The notes under the pieces are model-generated. The model ran no database searches, had not been told where the DNA came from, and was given only the letters and a program-made list of their open reading frames with translations. From Palleronia pelagia (GTDB lineage Bacteria > Pseudomonadota > Alphaproteobacteria > Rhodobacterales > Rhodobacteraceae), in the NCBI RefSeq assembly GCF_900110115.1, contig NZ_FOCM01000006.1, forward strand, positions 231,001 to 295,000: a stretch of DNA of 64,000 bases, read 5' to 3'. How positions within the stretch are numbered: position 1 is the first letter of the stretch; every line of letters starts with the position of its first letter. Made by a program: the position numbers and the translations under genes. This document shows positions 53,019-62,593 of the stretch, piece by piece.

Positions 53019-53824
53019 TGGAGGCGACGGCAGAGGATCGCGCGCCCGGCGGGTCCGTGGTCGCGGCCCAGGGGCTGAACCTGACCTTCCACACCAACGA
53101 CGGATCGGTTCACGCGCTGAAAGACGTGAACCTCGCAGTCGAGCGGGGTGAGTTCGTCAGTTTCATCGGCCCGTCGGGCTGCGGCAAGACCACCTTCCTG
53201 CGCTGTGTCGCGGGGCTGGAGACACCTACGGGCGGCAGCCTGTCGGTCAACGGGCTGGACCCAGACGCCGCCCGCCGCGCGCGGGCCTACGGCTACGTGT
53301 TCCAGGCGGCGGGGCTTTATCCCTGGCGGACCATCGGTGGAAATATCCGCCTACCGCTGGAGATCATGGGCTTTTCCGAGGACGAGAAAAAGCGCCGCGT
53401 GCGCGAGACGCTGGCCCTGGTCGACCTGGACGGGTTCGAGAACAAGTTTCCCTGGCAGTTGTCCGGTGGCATGCAGCAGCGCGCGTCGATCGCCCGGGCG
53501 CTGAGCTTCGACGCGGACCTTTTGTTGATGGACGAACCGTTCGGCGCGCTGGACGAGATCGTACGAGACCGGCTGAACGAGGAGCTCCTGTCGCTCTGGG
53601 CGCGTACCGGCAAGACGATGCTGTTCGTCACCCACTCGATCCCCGAGGCGGTGTACCTGTCCACGAAGATCGTCGTGATGTCCCCCCGCCCGGGGCGTAT
53701 CAGCGACGTGATCGACAGCCCGCTTCCGAAGGAGCGGCCGCTCGACATACGCGATAGCCGCGGCTTCATCGACATCGCCCACCGCGTACGCGAAGGCCTG
53801 CGCGCCGGGATGGAGGAGGCATGA
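53018..53824 (+). CDS. ABC transporter ATP-binding protein, nitrate/sulfonate/NMT1 type
   Basis: A 268-residue ATPase of the NitT/TauT family. Motifs: Walker A GPSGCGKTT, Q-loop VFQAAGLYPWRT, signature LSGGMQQR, Walker B LLLMDEPFGALDE and the switch histidine in VTHSIPEA. It couples to the two permeases and the NMT1-like binding protein downstream. By genomic context the substrate is probably a pyrimidine, hydantoin or related compound. A 253-base repeat-bearing gap separates it from the first permease gene. Confidence 0.93.
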   Translation: MEATAEDRAPGGSVVAAQGLNLTFHTNDGSVHALKDVNLAVERGEFVSFIGPSGCGKTTFLRCVAGLETPTGGSLSVNGLDPDAARRARAYGYVFQAAGLYPWRTIGGNIRLPLEIMGFSEDEKKRRVRETLALVDLDGFENKFPWQLSGGMQQRASIARALSFDADLLLMDEPFGALDEIVRDRLNEELLSLWARTGKTMLFVTHSIPEAVYLSTKIVVMSPRPGRISDVIDSPLPKERPLDIRDSRGFIDIAHRVREGLRAGMEEA

Positions 53825-53972
53825 GACAGGCGGATACGAGGGGCACGCGGCCCCCCGCATCACTGGTCACGGTCATCGGCTCTCCAGCCTGTACCGTGGG
53901 TTCATTGTTGTCGGAGCTGGCTGAAGATTTCCTTAACTTCGGCCGCTCGGTCACTGTCATCTGTCGCACCAT

Positions 53973-53994
53973 GAGTATTTTCGGACCAGTGATG
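53973..53994 (-). repeat. Short dispersed intergenic repeat, copy 3 (inverted)
   Basis: GAGTATTTTCGGACCAGTG and the following ATG are the reverse complement of the repeat at 29643 with three mismatches. With copy 4 it forms an imperfect inverted pair around a 20-base spacer. Confidence 0.7.
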
Positions 53995-54014
53995 ACCGGA
54001 ACGCGCATCAGCTT

Positions 54015-54036
54015 CATCACTGGTCCTCAAATACTC
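54015..54036 (+). repeat. Short dispersed intergenic repeat, copy 4
   Basis: CATCACTGGTCCTCAAATAC and the following TC differ from copy 1 at a single position. It is the right arm of the inverted pair in the ABC operon gap, ending 41 bases before the permease start. Confidence 0.7.
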
Positions 54037-54077
54037 ATGTCGAACCCGTGCAACTCGCACGCCGAGAGGGCGGCGGG

Positions 54078-55076
54078 ATGACCGATACGCCGCTTTCCGC
54101 CCCGGGTGCGGGGGTCGGCCGCTCGGGCCGCGTGGCGCTGTGGCTCAGGGGTGCGGGCGGGCGGATCGTGCCGGTCTTGACCGTGATCGCGGCGCTGATC
54201 GTGTTGTGGTACGTCGCCTGCATTCCGATGAACGCGCATCAGTCCGTTCTGCTGGCGGAGCGGTCCGGCGCCGAGGTGACCCCCGCGGCCGCGTCCGAGC
54301 GGCGCAACATGGGGGGCATCGCGCTCAGCCTGCGGAATCCGGGCCCCGCGCTGTCGGCTGCCTTCGCGCAGGATCGACCGGTCCTGCCCGCGCCGCACCA
54401 GGTGGCGGTCGAGTTGTGGGACAGCACGGCGGGCATGCGGCCGACTTCGAAGCGCAGCCTGATCTTCCACGGCTGGATCACCTTGTCGGCCACGCTGGCC
54501 GGCTTCGCCGTGGGCACCGCGCTGGGCATCCTGCTGGCCGTGGGGATCGTGCACAGCCGCGTGATGGACATGAGCGTCATGCCCTGGGCCATCGTCAGCC
54601 AGACCATTCCCATCATCGCCATCGCACCGATGATCATCGTCGTGCTTTATTCCGTCGGCGTGCAGGGGCTGCTGCCGAAGGCGGTGATCAGCGCCTACCT
54701 GTCCTTCTTCCCGGTCGTCGTGGGCATGGTGAAGGGGCTGCGCAGTCCCGACACCATGCAACTGGACCTGCTGCGCACTTACGGTGCGACCGGCGGGCAG
54801 ACCTTCTGGAAACTGCGGCTGCCCGCGTCGCTGCCCTATCTCTTCGCGTCGCTGAAGATCGGGGTGGCCGCGTCTCTGATCGGCGCCATCGTGGGCGAAC
54901 TGCCCACCGGCGCGGTTCGGGGTCTGGGCGCACGGTTGCTGGCGGGCAGCTATTACGGTCAGACCGTGCAGATCTGGTCGGCGCTTTTCGCCGCCGCGAT
55001 CCTGGCCGCGGTGCTGGTGGCGATCATCGCCGGAATCGAACGGGTGCTGCTTCGGCGCATGGGGCTGGCGCGATGA
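54078..55076 (+). CDS. ABC transporter permease, NitT/TauT type (first)
   Basis: A 332-residue permease with an N-terminal membrane helix (about 25-50), a long periplasmic stretch to about 130, then five membrane segments. The EAA loop facing the ATPase is LLRTYGATGGQTFWKLRLPASLP. The extended N-terminal loop is larger than in most family members. The ATG at 54078 is preceded by a G-rich stretch; a TTG or CTG further upstream is possible. It overlaps the second permease by ATGA. Confidence 0.88.
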   Translation: MTDTPLSAPGAGVGRSGRVALWLRGAGGRIVPVLTVIAALIVLWYVACIPMNAHQSVLLAERSGAEVTPAAASERRNMGGIALSLRNPGPALSAAFAQDRPVLPAPHQVAVELWDSTAGMRPTSKRSLIFHGWITLSATLAGFAVGTALGILLAVGIVHSRVMDMSVMPWAIVSQTIPIIAIAPMIIVVLYSVGVQGLLPKAVISAYLSFFPVVVGMVKGLRSPDTMQLDLLRTYGATGGQTFWKLRLPASLPYLFASLKIGVAASLIGAIVGELPTGAVRGLGARLLAGSYYGQTVQIWSALFAAAILAAVLVAIIAGIERVLLRRMGLAR

Positions 55077-55918
55077 TGCTGGTGATCTTCGCACTCGTCC
55101 TCTGGGCGGCGGGCTTCGCGCTGAACGCGCGGCTGGCCACCGGCCCGGCCGCCGACACCCGTTCGGTGCAACTGGCCGTCCCGGCGATCTTCGGCCTGAC
55201 CCTGATCGGCATGTGGGAGCTGATCGTCCGCGGGCTCGAGGTGCCTGGCGTCATCCTGCCCCCTCCCAGTGCCGTCGCCGCCGCCTTCGCGGGGGAGCTC
55301 GACGTGATCTGGGCCGATTTCGTGCAGACCTTCGTCAAGGGCGCCCTGTCTGGCTATGTCATCGGCGCGCTGGCCGCGTTCGCCTTCGCCATCGTGGCCG
55401 ACCGCCACGATTTCCTGAAGCGCGGCCTGCTGCCCGTGGGCAACTTCATGGCCGCGCTGCCCATCGTCGGCACCGCGCCGATCCTGGTGATGTGGTTCGG
55501 CTTCGACTGGGAGTCGAAATCCGCCGTGGTCGTGGTCATGGTGTTCTTTCCGATCCTCGTGAACACCGTGGCGGGCCTGGCCGATACGCAGGCCATGCAG
55601 CGTGACCTGATGCGCACCTACGGGGCCAGCTATGTCCAGACGCTGCTCAAACTGCGTCTGCCGGCGGCCATGCCCTTCATCTTCAACGGTCTGAAGATCA
55701 GCACGACGCTGGCGCTGATCGGTGCGATAGTCGCCGAATTTTTCGGCTCTCCCACGCTCGGGATGGGCTTTCGCATCTCGACCAGTGTCGGACAGCTGGC
55801 GCTGGACATGGTCTGGGCCGAGATCGTGGCCGCGGCCCTTGCGGGTTCGGCCTTTTACGGCATCATCGCCTTCATCGAGAAGCGGGTGACCTTCTGGCAC
55901 CCGTCCCACCGGGGCTGA
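55073..55918 (+). CDS. ABC transporter permease, NitT/TauT type (second)
   Basis: A 281-residue permease with about six or seven membrane segments. The EAA loop is LMRTYGASYVQTLLKLRLPAAMP, closely similar to that of the preceding permease, so the two probably pair as a heterodimer. The conserved VPGVILPPPSAV lies before the core. The start ATG at 55073 overlaps the upstream stop. Confidence 0.9.
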   Translation: MMLVIFALVLWAAGFALNARLATGPAADTRSVQLAVPAIFGLTLIGMWELIVRGLEVPGVILPPPSAVAAAFAGELDVIWADFVQTFVKGALSGYVIGALAAFAFAIVADRHDFLKRGLLPVGNFMAALPIVGTAPILVMWFGFDWESKSAVVVVMVFFPILVNTVAGLADTQAMQRDLMRTYGASYVQTLLKLRLPAAMPFIFNGLKISTTLALIGAIVAEFFGSPTLGMGFRISTSVGQLALDMVWAEIVAAALAGSAFYGIIAFIEKRVTFWHPSHRG

Positions 55919-55946
55919 ACCCCGGGGAGATCCAACAAGGAGAAAC

Positions 55947-56936
55947 ATGTACATGAAGACCAGGATCATTGCCGCGGCTGTGGCCGCATTTGCCGGTGGC
56001 GCAGCGTATGCGCAGGACGAGGTCACTCTTCAGCTGAAATGGGTCACCCAGGCCCAGTTCGCCGGATACTACGTGGCCGAGGACCAGGGGTTCTATGACG
56101 AAGAGAACCTGGACGTGACCATCCTTCCGGGCGGGCCCGACATCGCGCCGCCGCAGGTTCTGGCGGGCGGCGGGGCCGACGTGATGGTCGACTGGATGCC
56201 GTCGGCGCTTTCGGCGCGCGAGAAGGGCCTGCCGATCGTCAACATCGCCCAGCCGTTCAAGACCTCGGGCCTGATGCTGACGTGCTGGAAGGATACCGGC
56301 ATCACCGGACCCGAGGACTTCCGCGGCCGCACCATCGGCGTCTGGTTCTTCGGCAACGAATACCCGTTCCTGAGCTGGATGAGCCAGGAAGGCATCCCCA
56401 CGGACGCCTCGGATGACGGCATCACCGTCTTGAAGCAGGGCTTCAACGTCGACCCGCTGTTGCAGCGCCAGGCCGACTGCATCTCGACCATGACATACAA
56501 CGAATACGGCCAGGTGCTGGACGCGGGCGTCAGCGAGGACGAACTGGTGAACTTCAAGTACGAAGACCAGGGCGTCGCCACGCTGGAAGACGGGCTTTAC
56601 GTGCTCGAGGAGAATCTCGAGGACCCGGAATTCGTCGACAAGATGGAGCGCTTCGTCCGTGCCTCGATGAAGGGCTGGAAATGGGCCGAGGAGAACCCCG
56701 AAGACGCCGCGATGATCGTGCTCGACAACGACGAGACCGGCGCCCAGACCGAGTCGCACCAGATCCGCATGATGCAGGAGATCGCCAAGCTGACCGCCGG
56801 CTCGAACGGCGCGCTTGCGGAGGAGGACTACCGCCGCACCGTCGACACGCTGCTGGCCGGCGGGTCCGACCCGGTCATCTCGAAGGAGCCCGAGGGCGCC
56901 TGGACCCACGAGATCACCGACGCCGCGCTGAACTGA
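55947..56936 (+). CDS. ABC transporter substrate-binding protein, NMT1/THI5-like
   Basis: A 329-residue periplasmic binding protein with a Sec signal peptide (cleavage near GGAAYAQ). It shows the NMT1 features LQLKWVTQAQFAGYYVAEDQGFYDEE (in part), GGADVMVDWMPSAL and GRTIGVWFFGNE. Family members bind pyrimidine precursors of thiamine, riboflavin, or hydantoin-like compounds, which fits the operon. AAGGAG lies 4 bases before ATG 55947 and 10 before ATG 55953; either may be used. A terminator follows. Confidence 0.9.
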   Translation: MYMKTRIIAAAVAAFAGGAAYAQDEVTLQLKWVTQAQFAGYYVAEDQGFYDEENLDVTILPGGPDIAPPQVLAGGGADVMVDWMPSALSAREKGLPIVNIAQPFKTSGLMLTCWKDTGITGPEDFRGRTIGVWFFGNEYPFLSWMSQEGIPTDASDDGITVLKQGFNVDPLLQRQADCISTMTYNEYGQVLDAGVSEDELVNFKYEDQGVATLEDGLYVLEENLEDPEFVDKMERFVRASMKGWKWAEENPEDAAMIVLDNDETGAQTESHQIRMMQEIAKLTAGSNGALAEEDYRRTVDTLLAGGSDPVISKEPEGAWTHEITDAALN

Positions 56937-56973
56937 GCCCGGCGCGCGGCCTTCGGGCCACGATGTGGAAGAC

Positions 56974-57010
56974 GCAGCCGCCCGATATTTGGGCGGCTGC
57001 TGTCGTTTTG
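56974..57010 (+). terminator. Rho-independent terminator after the ABC transporter operon
   Basis: GCAGCCGCCC (56974-56983) pairs perfectly with GGGCGGCTGC (56991-57000) across a 7-base loop, then TGTCGTTTTG. It separates the hydantoin/ABC operon from the urease genes. Confidence 0.8.
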
Positions 57011-57069
57011 GCGGCCTCGCCCGCCCAAGCCCTGTGCAAACGCGCGCGGCTTGCTAGGATCGCCGCAGG

Positions 57070-57900
57070 ATGAACGACACGCAGACCCTTGGATCACCCC
57101 AGGTACAGCCCCGCTCGTTGGGGGGCCTGTCCGTTGTCGCCGCGGCGCGCGGCGGGGTCAGCGCGCTGTCGGACCTTCGCCAGTCGGGCGCTCTGAAGGC
57201 GCTGTTCCCGACCCCGCGCGGCGCGGGTGTGACGGCGGTCTGCATCAATACCGGGGGCGGCATCGCCGGGGGGGACCGGTTCGAGATCTCGGCGACGGCC
57301 CGCGCGGACGCGCGCCTGACCCTGACGACGCAGGCGGCCGAGCGGGTCTACCGGGCCGCAGCTGCCGTGCCGGGCCGTATGACGACGCGCCTGACGGTCG
57401 ATCGGGGCGCGACCCTGCACTGGCTGCCGCAGGAGACGATCCTGTTCGACGGTGCGCGGCTCAGGCGGCGGCTTCGGATCGAGATGGCCGAGGATGCGCG
57501 GCTGTTGATGGTCGAGCCGGTGGCCTTCGGCCGCCACGCGCGGGGCGAGGTCTTGCGCGGTGGCGCGTTCGAGGACCGCGTCGCCATCGACCGCGCGGGC
57601 GCACCGCTCTACCGCGATGCAACGCGGCTGTCGGGTGACATTGCCGGGCACCTGGCACGACCCGCCATCGCGGGCGGGGCAGGGGCCATGGCGCTTGTCG
57701 TGCTGGCTGAACCCGAGGCCGAGCGTCATCTGCCCGCCGCACGCGCCGTGCTGCCCGCCGGTGCGGGCGCCTCGTCGCCGGCGCCGGGCCTGCTGGTCGT
57801 GCGGTTGCTGGCCGGCGATTCCTTCGATCTGCGCCGCGCCCTCATCCCGCTGCTCGAGCGGTTGTCGGGCGCCGCATTGCCCCCTGTCTGGAGATCCTGA
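57070..57900 (+). CDS. ureD: Urease accessory protein UreD
   Basis: A 276-residue UreD/UreH, a scaffold for nickel insertion into urease. Family stretches include NTGGGIAGGDRFEI, TLTTQAAERVYRA, LHWLPQETILFDGARL and GRHARGEV. It is the first gene of the urease cluster. No strong Shine-Dalgarno is seen before the ATG. Confidence 0.93.
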   Translation: MNDTQTLGSPQVQPRSLGGLSVVAAARGGVSALSDLRQSGALKALFPTPRGAGVTAVCINTGGGIAGGDRFEISATARADARLTLTTQAAERVYRAAAAVPGRMTTRLTVDRGATLHWLPQETILFDGARLRRRLRIEMAEDARLLMVEPVAFGRHARGEVLRGGAFEDRVAIDRAGAPLYRDATRLSGDIAGHLARPAIAGGAGAMALVVLAEPEAERHLPAARAVLPAGAGASSPAPGLLVVRLLAGDSFDLRRALIPLLERLSGAALPPVWRS

Positions 57901-57903
57901 AGA

Positions 57904-58206
57904 ATGAACCTGACCCCCCGCGAAAAGGACAAGCTGCTCGTCGCAATGGCCGCGCAGGTGGCGCGCGCCCGGTTGGCCCGCGGCGTGAAACTGAACCACC
58001 CCGAGGCCATCGCGCTCATCACCGATGCGGTCGTCGAGGGCGCGCGCGACGGCCGCAGCGTGGCCGACATGATGCAGGCGGGGGCGCAGGTCGTCACCCG
58101 CGATCAATGCATGGAGGGCGTGCCCGAGATGATCCACGACGTGCAGGTCGAGGCGACCTTTCCCGACGGCACCAAGCTGGTGACCGTGCACAACCCCATC
58201 CGCTGA
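57904..58206 (+). CDS. ureA: Urease subunit gamma
   Basis: A 100-residue urease small subunit with the expected [27 protein letters not shown] start (in part), [12 protein letters not shown] and [21 protein letters not shown] (in part). Urease hydrolyses urea to ammonia and carbamate. Normal length, unfused to beta. Confidence 0.96.
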   Translation: MNLTPREKDKLLVAMAAQVARARLARGVKLNHPEAIALITDAVVEGARDGRSVADMMQAGAQVVTRDQCMEGVPEMIHDVQVEATFPDGTKLVTVHNPIR

Positions 58207-58248
58207 GATCCCGCGACGCGATACCGGCGCACCACGAAAGGACGGCCC

Positions 58249-58554
58249 ATGATCCCCGGAGAATTCCTGACCGCAGACGGCGACATCACCCTGAACGAGG
58301 GGGCCGAGGCCATCACACTGATGGTCGCCAATACCGGCGACCGGCCGATCCAGGTGGGCAGCCACTACCACTTCGCCGAGACCAACGCCGCGCTGGATTT
58401 CGACCGCGACGCGGCGCGGGGGATGCGACTGGACATCGCTGCCGGCACCGCCGTGCGTTTCGAGCCGGGACAGCGGCGCGAGATTTCGCTGATCCCCTAT
58501 GGCGGTGGCCGGCAGGTTTTCGGCTTCAACGGCGCGGTGATGGGCGCGTTGTGA
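58249..58554 (+). CDS. ureB: Urease subunit beta
   Basis: A 101-residue urease beta subunit: MIPGEF start, [24 protein letters not shown] (in part), [18 protein letters not shown] and a C-terminal [18 protein letters not shown] precedes the ATG. The stop overlaps the GTG start of the LprI-like gene. Confidence 0.96.
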   Translation: MIPGEFLTADGDITLNEGAEAITLMVANTGDRPIQVGSHYHFAETNAALDFDRDAARGMRLDIAAGTAVRFEPGQRREISLIPYGGGRQVFGFNGAVMGAL

Positions 58555-58907
58555 GGGCCGCCCTGACGCTCGCCCTCGCTGTGTTTCCGCTGGCGGCCGG
58601 TGCACAGGCCCCGAACTGCGCCAACCCGGTGACGCAGGCCGACATGAACCAGTGCAGCTATGCCGCCTGGCTGGCCGCGGATGCCGAACTGAACCGTCTC
58701 TGGGGCATCGCCAAGCCCCGGGCCGACGCGGGCGGTTACGGCCAGGCCCTGCTCGACGCACAGCGGGCCTGGATCGCCTATCGCGACGCGGCCTGCGCCG
58801 CCGAGGCCGCACCCTATGCCGGCGGATCGATCCAGCCGCTGATCGTCAATTCCTGCTTCGAGCGGCTGACCCTGCGCCGCAACGAGGACCTGCGCACCGA
58901 TCCTTAA
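58551..58907 (+). CDS. LprI-type (DUF1311) exported protein within the urease operon
   Basis: A 118-residue exported protein with a signal peptide ([13 protein letters not shown]) and the DUF1311/LprI pattern: [42 protein letters not shown] and [16 protein letters not shown] (quoted in part), with four cysteines likely forming two disulfides. LprI of Mycobacterium inhibits lysozyme; most members have no known role. Its GTG start overlaps the ureB stop, so it is co-translated with urease subunits. Confidence 0.8.
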   Translation: MRAALTLALAVFPLAAGAQAPNCANPVTQADMNQCSYAAWLAADAELNRLWGIAKPRADAGGYGQALLDAQRAWIAYRDAACAAEAAPYAGGSIQPLIVNSCFERLTLRRNEDLRTDP

Positions 58908-58973
58908 GCACTATGGAACCCGTCGCAATTTGAGGGCGTTAATCAGGTTACCTTGCTTGATCGGAGCACGCTC

Positions 58974-59282
58974 ATGACCCTGCCTCTCGACATGTGGCGC
59001 ACTGCCATGGCCTCGGCGCAAATGGTGGCCGAAGCGCAGGCGGTCATCGCGTACCGTCTTGCCGGGCTGGCCGGTGTCTGGTCCGTCGCCCCCACGGAAA
59101 ACGCGGTGATGATCGGCGAGAAGGGCCCGGCCCTGCTGGACGCGCAAGCAGCGGCCTGGACCGCGGCGATGCGCGGCGGGCGCCCCGACCAGGTTTACAA
59201 CGCCTGGCTCGGCCCCATCGGCAAGGCCACGCGGGCGAATGCACGGCGGTTGGGCAAGCGCGGGTTGCGCCAGCGCGCCTGA
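58974..59282 (+). CDS. Conserved hypothetical protein within the urease operon
   Basis: A 102-residue alanine-rich, probably helical and basic protein, without signal peptide. GGAG lies 7 bases before the ATG at 58974. Its N-terminus (PLDMWRTAMASAQMVAEAQAVIAYRLAG) is amphipathic and phasin-like in texture, though it is not convincingly a phasin. Comparable small genes occur in urease clusters of Rhodobacterales and are sometimes labelled antifreeze protein, a name without support. Function unknown. Confidence 0.65.
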   Translation: MTLPLDMWRTAMASAQMVAEAQAVIAYRLAGLAGVWSVAPTENAVMIGEKGPALLDAQAAAWTAAMRGGRPDQVYNAWLGPIGKATRANARRLGKRGLRQRA

Positions 59283-59381
59283 ATATTGGGCAAAGGGCGC
59301 GGCATTCACCGCCCGCCCTTGTCAGATCGCCACCAGCCCGGAACAGTGTCGGTGAAAACCGCCTGAGACCGGGACCCCGCT

Positions 59382-61091
59382 ATGCCGACCAAGATTGCCC
59401 GCGCCGACTATGCCGCCATGTTCGGCCCCACCACGGGCGACAAGGTCCGACTGGCCGATACCGACCTGCTGATCGAGGTCGAGCGCGACCTGACCACCTA
59501 TGGCGAAGAGGTGAAGTTCGGCGGCGGCAAGGTCATCCGCGACGGCATGGGGCAGGGGCAGGCCAGCCGCGCTCAGGGCTCGATGGACACGGTCATCACC
59601 AATGCGCTGATCGTGGACCACACGGGCATCTACAAGGCAGACGTGGGCCTGCGCGACGGGCGCATCGCCAATATCGGCAAGGCGGGCAACCCGGACGTGC
59701 AGTCCGGCGTGGACATCCATGTCGGGCCGGGGACCGAGGTGATCGCGGGCGAGGGGCGCATCCTGACCGCCGGTGGCTTCGACAGTCACATCCACTTCAT
59801 CTGCCCCCAGCAGATCGAGGACGCGCTGCATTCCGGCGTGACCACGATGCTGGGCGGCGGCACCGGGCCGGCCCACGGCACGCTCGCCACCACCTGCACG
59901 CCGGGGCCCTGGCATATCGGACGCATGCTCCAGGCGCTGGACGGCACGCCCGTCAATCTCGGCCTCTCGGGCAAGGGCAACGCCAGCCAGCCCGCCGCGC
60001 TGGTCGAGATGGTCAACGCGGGCGCCTGCGCGCTGAAGCTGCACGAGGATTGGGGCACCACGCCCGCCGCCATCGACTGCTGCCTGAGGGTAGCCGACGA
60101 CATGGACGTGCAGGTGATGATCCACACCGACACCCTGAACGAATCCGGCTTCGTCGAACGCACGGTCGAGGCTATCGCGGGCCGCACGATCCACGCCTTC
60201 CACACCGAGGGCGCGGGGGGCGGCCACGCCCCGGATATCATCAAGATCTGCGGTGACGAGAACGTGCTGCCGTCGTCCACCAACCCGACGCGCCCGTTCA
60301 CGGTGAACACCATCGAAGAGCACTTGGACATGCTCATGGTGTGCCACCACCTGGACAAGCGCGTGCCCGAGGACATCGCCTTCGCGGAATCCCGCATCCG
60401 GCGCGAAACCATCGCCGCCGAGGATATCCTGCACGACATGGGGGCGTTCTCGATCATCGCTTCCGACAGCCAGGCAATGGGCCGCGTGGGCGAGGTCATC
60501 ATCCGTACCTGGCAGACCGCCGACAAGATGAAGAAGCAACGCGGCGCCCTGCCCGAGGAGACCGGCGACAACGACAATATGCGCGTGCGCCGCTACATCG
60601 CCAAGTACACGATCAACCCGGCGATCGCCCACGGCATGAGCCACGAGATCGGCAGCATCGAAATCGGCAAGCGGGCGGATCTATGCCTGTGGAATCCCGC
60701 CTTCTTCGGCGTGAAGCCCGAGATGGTGCTGGTGGGCGGCTCGATCGCCATGGCGCAGATGGGCGACCCGAATGCGTCGATCCCGACGCCGCAGCCTGTC
60801 TACTCGCGCCCGATGTTTGGCGCCATGGGTCGGGCGGCCGAGCGTGGTTCGGTTCTGTTCGTCAGCGAGGCGGCTCATGCGGGCGGCATCAAGGCCCATC
60901 TGGGCCTCGCCAAGGACACGGTCGCGGTGAAGGGGACACGCGGCATCGGCAAGCGCAACCTGCGCCTGAACGATGCCCTGCCGGTGATGGAGGTCGATCC
61001 CGAAACCTACGAGGTGCGCGCCGACGGCGAGCTGCTGACCTGTCAGCCGGCCGATGTCCTGCCCATGGCGCAACGGTACTTCCTGTTTTGA
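59382..61091 (+). CDS. ureC: Urease subunit alpha
   Basis: A 569-residue catalytic subunit with all active-site residues: nickel ligands H136 and H138 (DSHIHF), carboxylated K219 (ALKLHEDWG) with H221, H-rich [16 protein letters not shown], and the flap C321/H322 in VCHHLDKR. Full length, so functional urease is expected. It is separated from the beta subunit gene by two unrelated small genes. Confidence 0.97.
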   Translation: MPTKIARADYAAMFGPTTGDKVRLADTDLLIEVERDLTTYGEEVKFGGGKVIRDGMGQGQASRAQGSMDTVITNALIVDHTGIYKADVGLRDGRIANIGKAGNPDVQSGVDIHVGPGTEVIAGEGRILTAGGFDSHIHFICPQQIEDALHSGVTTMLGGGTGPAHGTLATTCTPGPWHIGRMLQALDGTPVNLGLSGKGNASQPAALVEMVNAGACALKLHEDWGTTPAAIDCCLRVADDMDVQVMIHTDTLNESGFVERTVEAIAGRTIHAFHTEGAGGGHAPDIIKICGDENVLPSSTNPTRPFTVNTIEEHLDMLMVCHHLDKRVPEDIAFAESRIRRETIAAEDILHDMGAFSIIASDSQAMGRVGEVIIRTWQTADKMKKQRGALPEETGDNDNMRVRRYIAKYTINPAIAHGMSHEIGSIEIGKRADLCLWNPAFFGVKPEMVLVGGSIAMAQMGDPNASIPTPQPVYSRPMFGAMGRAAERGSVLFVSEAAHAGGIKAHLGLAKDTVAVKGTRGIGKRNLRLNDALPVMEVDPETYEVRADGELLTCQPADVLPMAQRYFLF

Positions 61092-61238
61092 ATCAAGAGG
61101 CTGGACATGGGGTCGGGGCGATTTCCGGGTTGCGCCCGCTGCAACGCGGCTATTCCGCATTGGGTCTAACGCTGCACTGCAGCAAGGCCTACCTTCAAGG
61201 TCAACGCACAATAGCAGACCCCGAAGGATACGATCCCC

Positions 61239-61466
61239 ATGGCCGATATCAGCTTTCACCCCACCCACGTCGCTCAGGATGCGCTGTCCAGCATCAAGAA
61301 CCTGTTCGCCCAGATCGGGCACGGCCTGGTCGCGATGGGCGAGAACTCCAGCCGTTATCGCCGTCTGACCGCCCTGAACCGCCTGTCGGACGCGCAACTG
61401 GCCGAGCGCGGTCTGAAGCGCGAGGACATCGTGCGGCACGTGTTCGCGGACGTCTTCTACGTCTGA
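61239..61466 (+). CDS. DUF1127 domain protein
   Basis: A 75-residue protein with the DUF1127 core: YRRLTALNRLSDAQLAERGLKREDIVRHVF. Such arginine-rich small proteins of alphaproteobacteria are often stress-induced and some bind RNA or modulate regulators (CcaF1 in Rhodobacter). It lies between ureC and ureE with a 147-base leader, long enough for its own promoter. AAGGA precedes the ATG. Confidence 0.88.
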   Translation: MADISFHPTHVAQDALSSIKNLFAQIGHGLVAMGENSSRYRRLTALNRLSDAQLAERGLKREDIVRHVFADVFYV

Positions 61467-61488
61467 TACCGAATGACGGGGCGGCGCG

Positions 61489-61959
61489 ATGACCGCGCTG
61501 CCGCCCCGCGCCACGCGCGTCCTCGACACCGCGGGGAACGCGCCCGTCGATACCGTCCGCCTCGACTACGCTGCCCGGCTTTTGCGCCGCAAGCGGCTGG
61601 TGGGGCAGGGCGGTCTCGAATTCCTTGTCGATCTCGAACAGGTCACCTCGCTCGACCACGGTGCCGGGCTTTGCCTTGAGGACGGTCGCATCGTGGCTGT
61701 CGCCGCCGCGGACGAGCCGCTGGTCGCCATTACCGGGCAGGCCCTGCCGCGTCTGGCCTGGCATATCGGCAACCGCCACACCCCCTGCGAAATCCACTCC
61801 GACCGGCTGGTAATCCAGCGCGACCCGGTGATCGAGCGGATGCTGACGGGACTCGGCGCCGATCTGCGCCCGTTCATGGGCCCGTTCCGCCCCGAAGGCG
61901 GCGCCTATGGCCATGGCCGGACCATGGGGCATTCCCACGGTGAACACGTCCATGGATGA
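61489..61959 (+). CDS. ureE: Urease accessory protein UreE with histidine-rich tail
   Basis: A 156-residue nickel chaperone. The C-terminal metal-binding part has GNRHTPCEI and a tail rich in histidine and glycine ([16 protein letters not shown]), as in UreE proteins that store extra nickel. The N-terminal peptide-binding domain (LRRKRLVGQGGLEFLVDLE) is present. It overlaps ureF by 8 bases. Confidence 0.92.
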   Translation: MTALPPRATRVLDTAGNAPVDTVRLDYAARLLRRKRLVGQGGLEFLVDLEQVTSLDHGAGLCLEDGRIVAVAAADEPLVAITGQALPRLAWHIGNRHTPCEIHSDRLVIQRDPVIERMLTGLGADLRPFMGPFRPEGGAYGHGRTMGHSHGEHVHG

Positions 61960-62593
61960 CGGCCTGCTTCTGCTGGCCCAATGGCTGTCGCCGGGCTTCC
62001 CGCTGGGCAGTTTCGCCTATTCCCAGGGCCTGGAGTCCGCAATCGCCGACGGGGTCGTGGGCGACGCTGAAACGCTTGAACTATGGCTGGCCGACACGCT
62101 CCAGGATGGCACCGGCCGGACCGATGCCATCCTGATCCGCGCTGCCCATGCGGCGACGGACCGGAACGCAGTGGCCGAGGTCGACGCGACAGCGCGCGCC
62201 TTCGCGTCCTGCGCCGGGCGCAGTGTCGAGTTGCACGACATGGGCGCCGCCTTCTCCAACACAGTGGACGCGGTCTGGGCTGTCGGGCTGGACGGGCTGT
62301 CCTTCCCCGTCGGGTTCGGCGTCGCCTGCCACGCACGGGGTATCGACGTCGACCGGGCCGTGCCCTTCTACCTGCACGCGGGCGTGGCCAATGTCGTCGC
62401 CGCGGCGCAACGGCTGATGCCACTGGGCCAGACAAGGGCGCAGGGGATCATCGCCGCGCTGTCGCCCCTGTGCGAACGGGTCGCCGCGGAGACGCGCGGG
62501 GCCACGCCGGACGATATCGCCACCGCAAGCTTCGCCGCCGATATTGCGGCGATGCGCCACGAAACACTGGAACCGAGGATCTTCCGCACATGA
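61952..62593 (+). CDS. ureF: Urease accessory protein UreF
   Basis: A 213-residue UreF, which acts with UreD and UreG in urease activation. Signatures: [24 protein letters not shown] (in part), [12 protein letters not shown] and the C-terminal [17 protein letters not shown]. The start ATG at 61952 lies inside ureE; the stop overlaps ureG (ATGA). Confidence 0.93.
   Translation: MDDGLLLLAQWLSPGFPLGSFAYSQGLESAIADGVVGDAETLELWLADTLQDGTGRTDAILIRAAHAATDRNAVAEVDATARAFASCAGRSVELHDMGAAFSNTVDAVWAVGLDGLSFPVGFGVACHARGIDVDRAVPFYLHAGVANVVAAAQRLMPLGQTRAQGIIAALSPLCERVAAETRGATPDDIATASFAADIAAMRHETLEPRIFRT

Larger units (their letters stand above)
53825..54077. other. Non-coding gap inside the ABC transporter operon
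   Basis: The 253 bases between the ATPase and first permease genes hold no credible coding frame. They contain a partial repeat CATCACTGGTC at 53858-53868 and two full repeats in inverted orientation (53973-53994 and 54015-54036). The transcript should cross this gap, so the inverted pair would fold into a hairpin within the mRNA. Confidence 0.7.
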
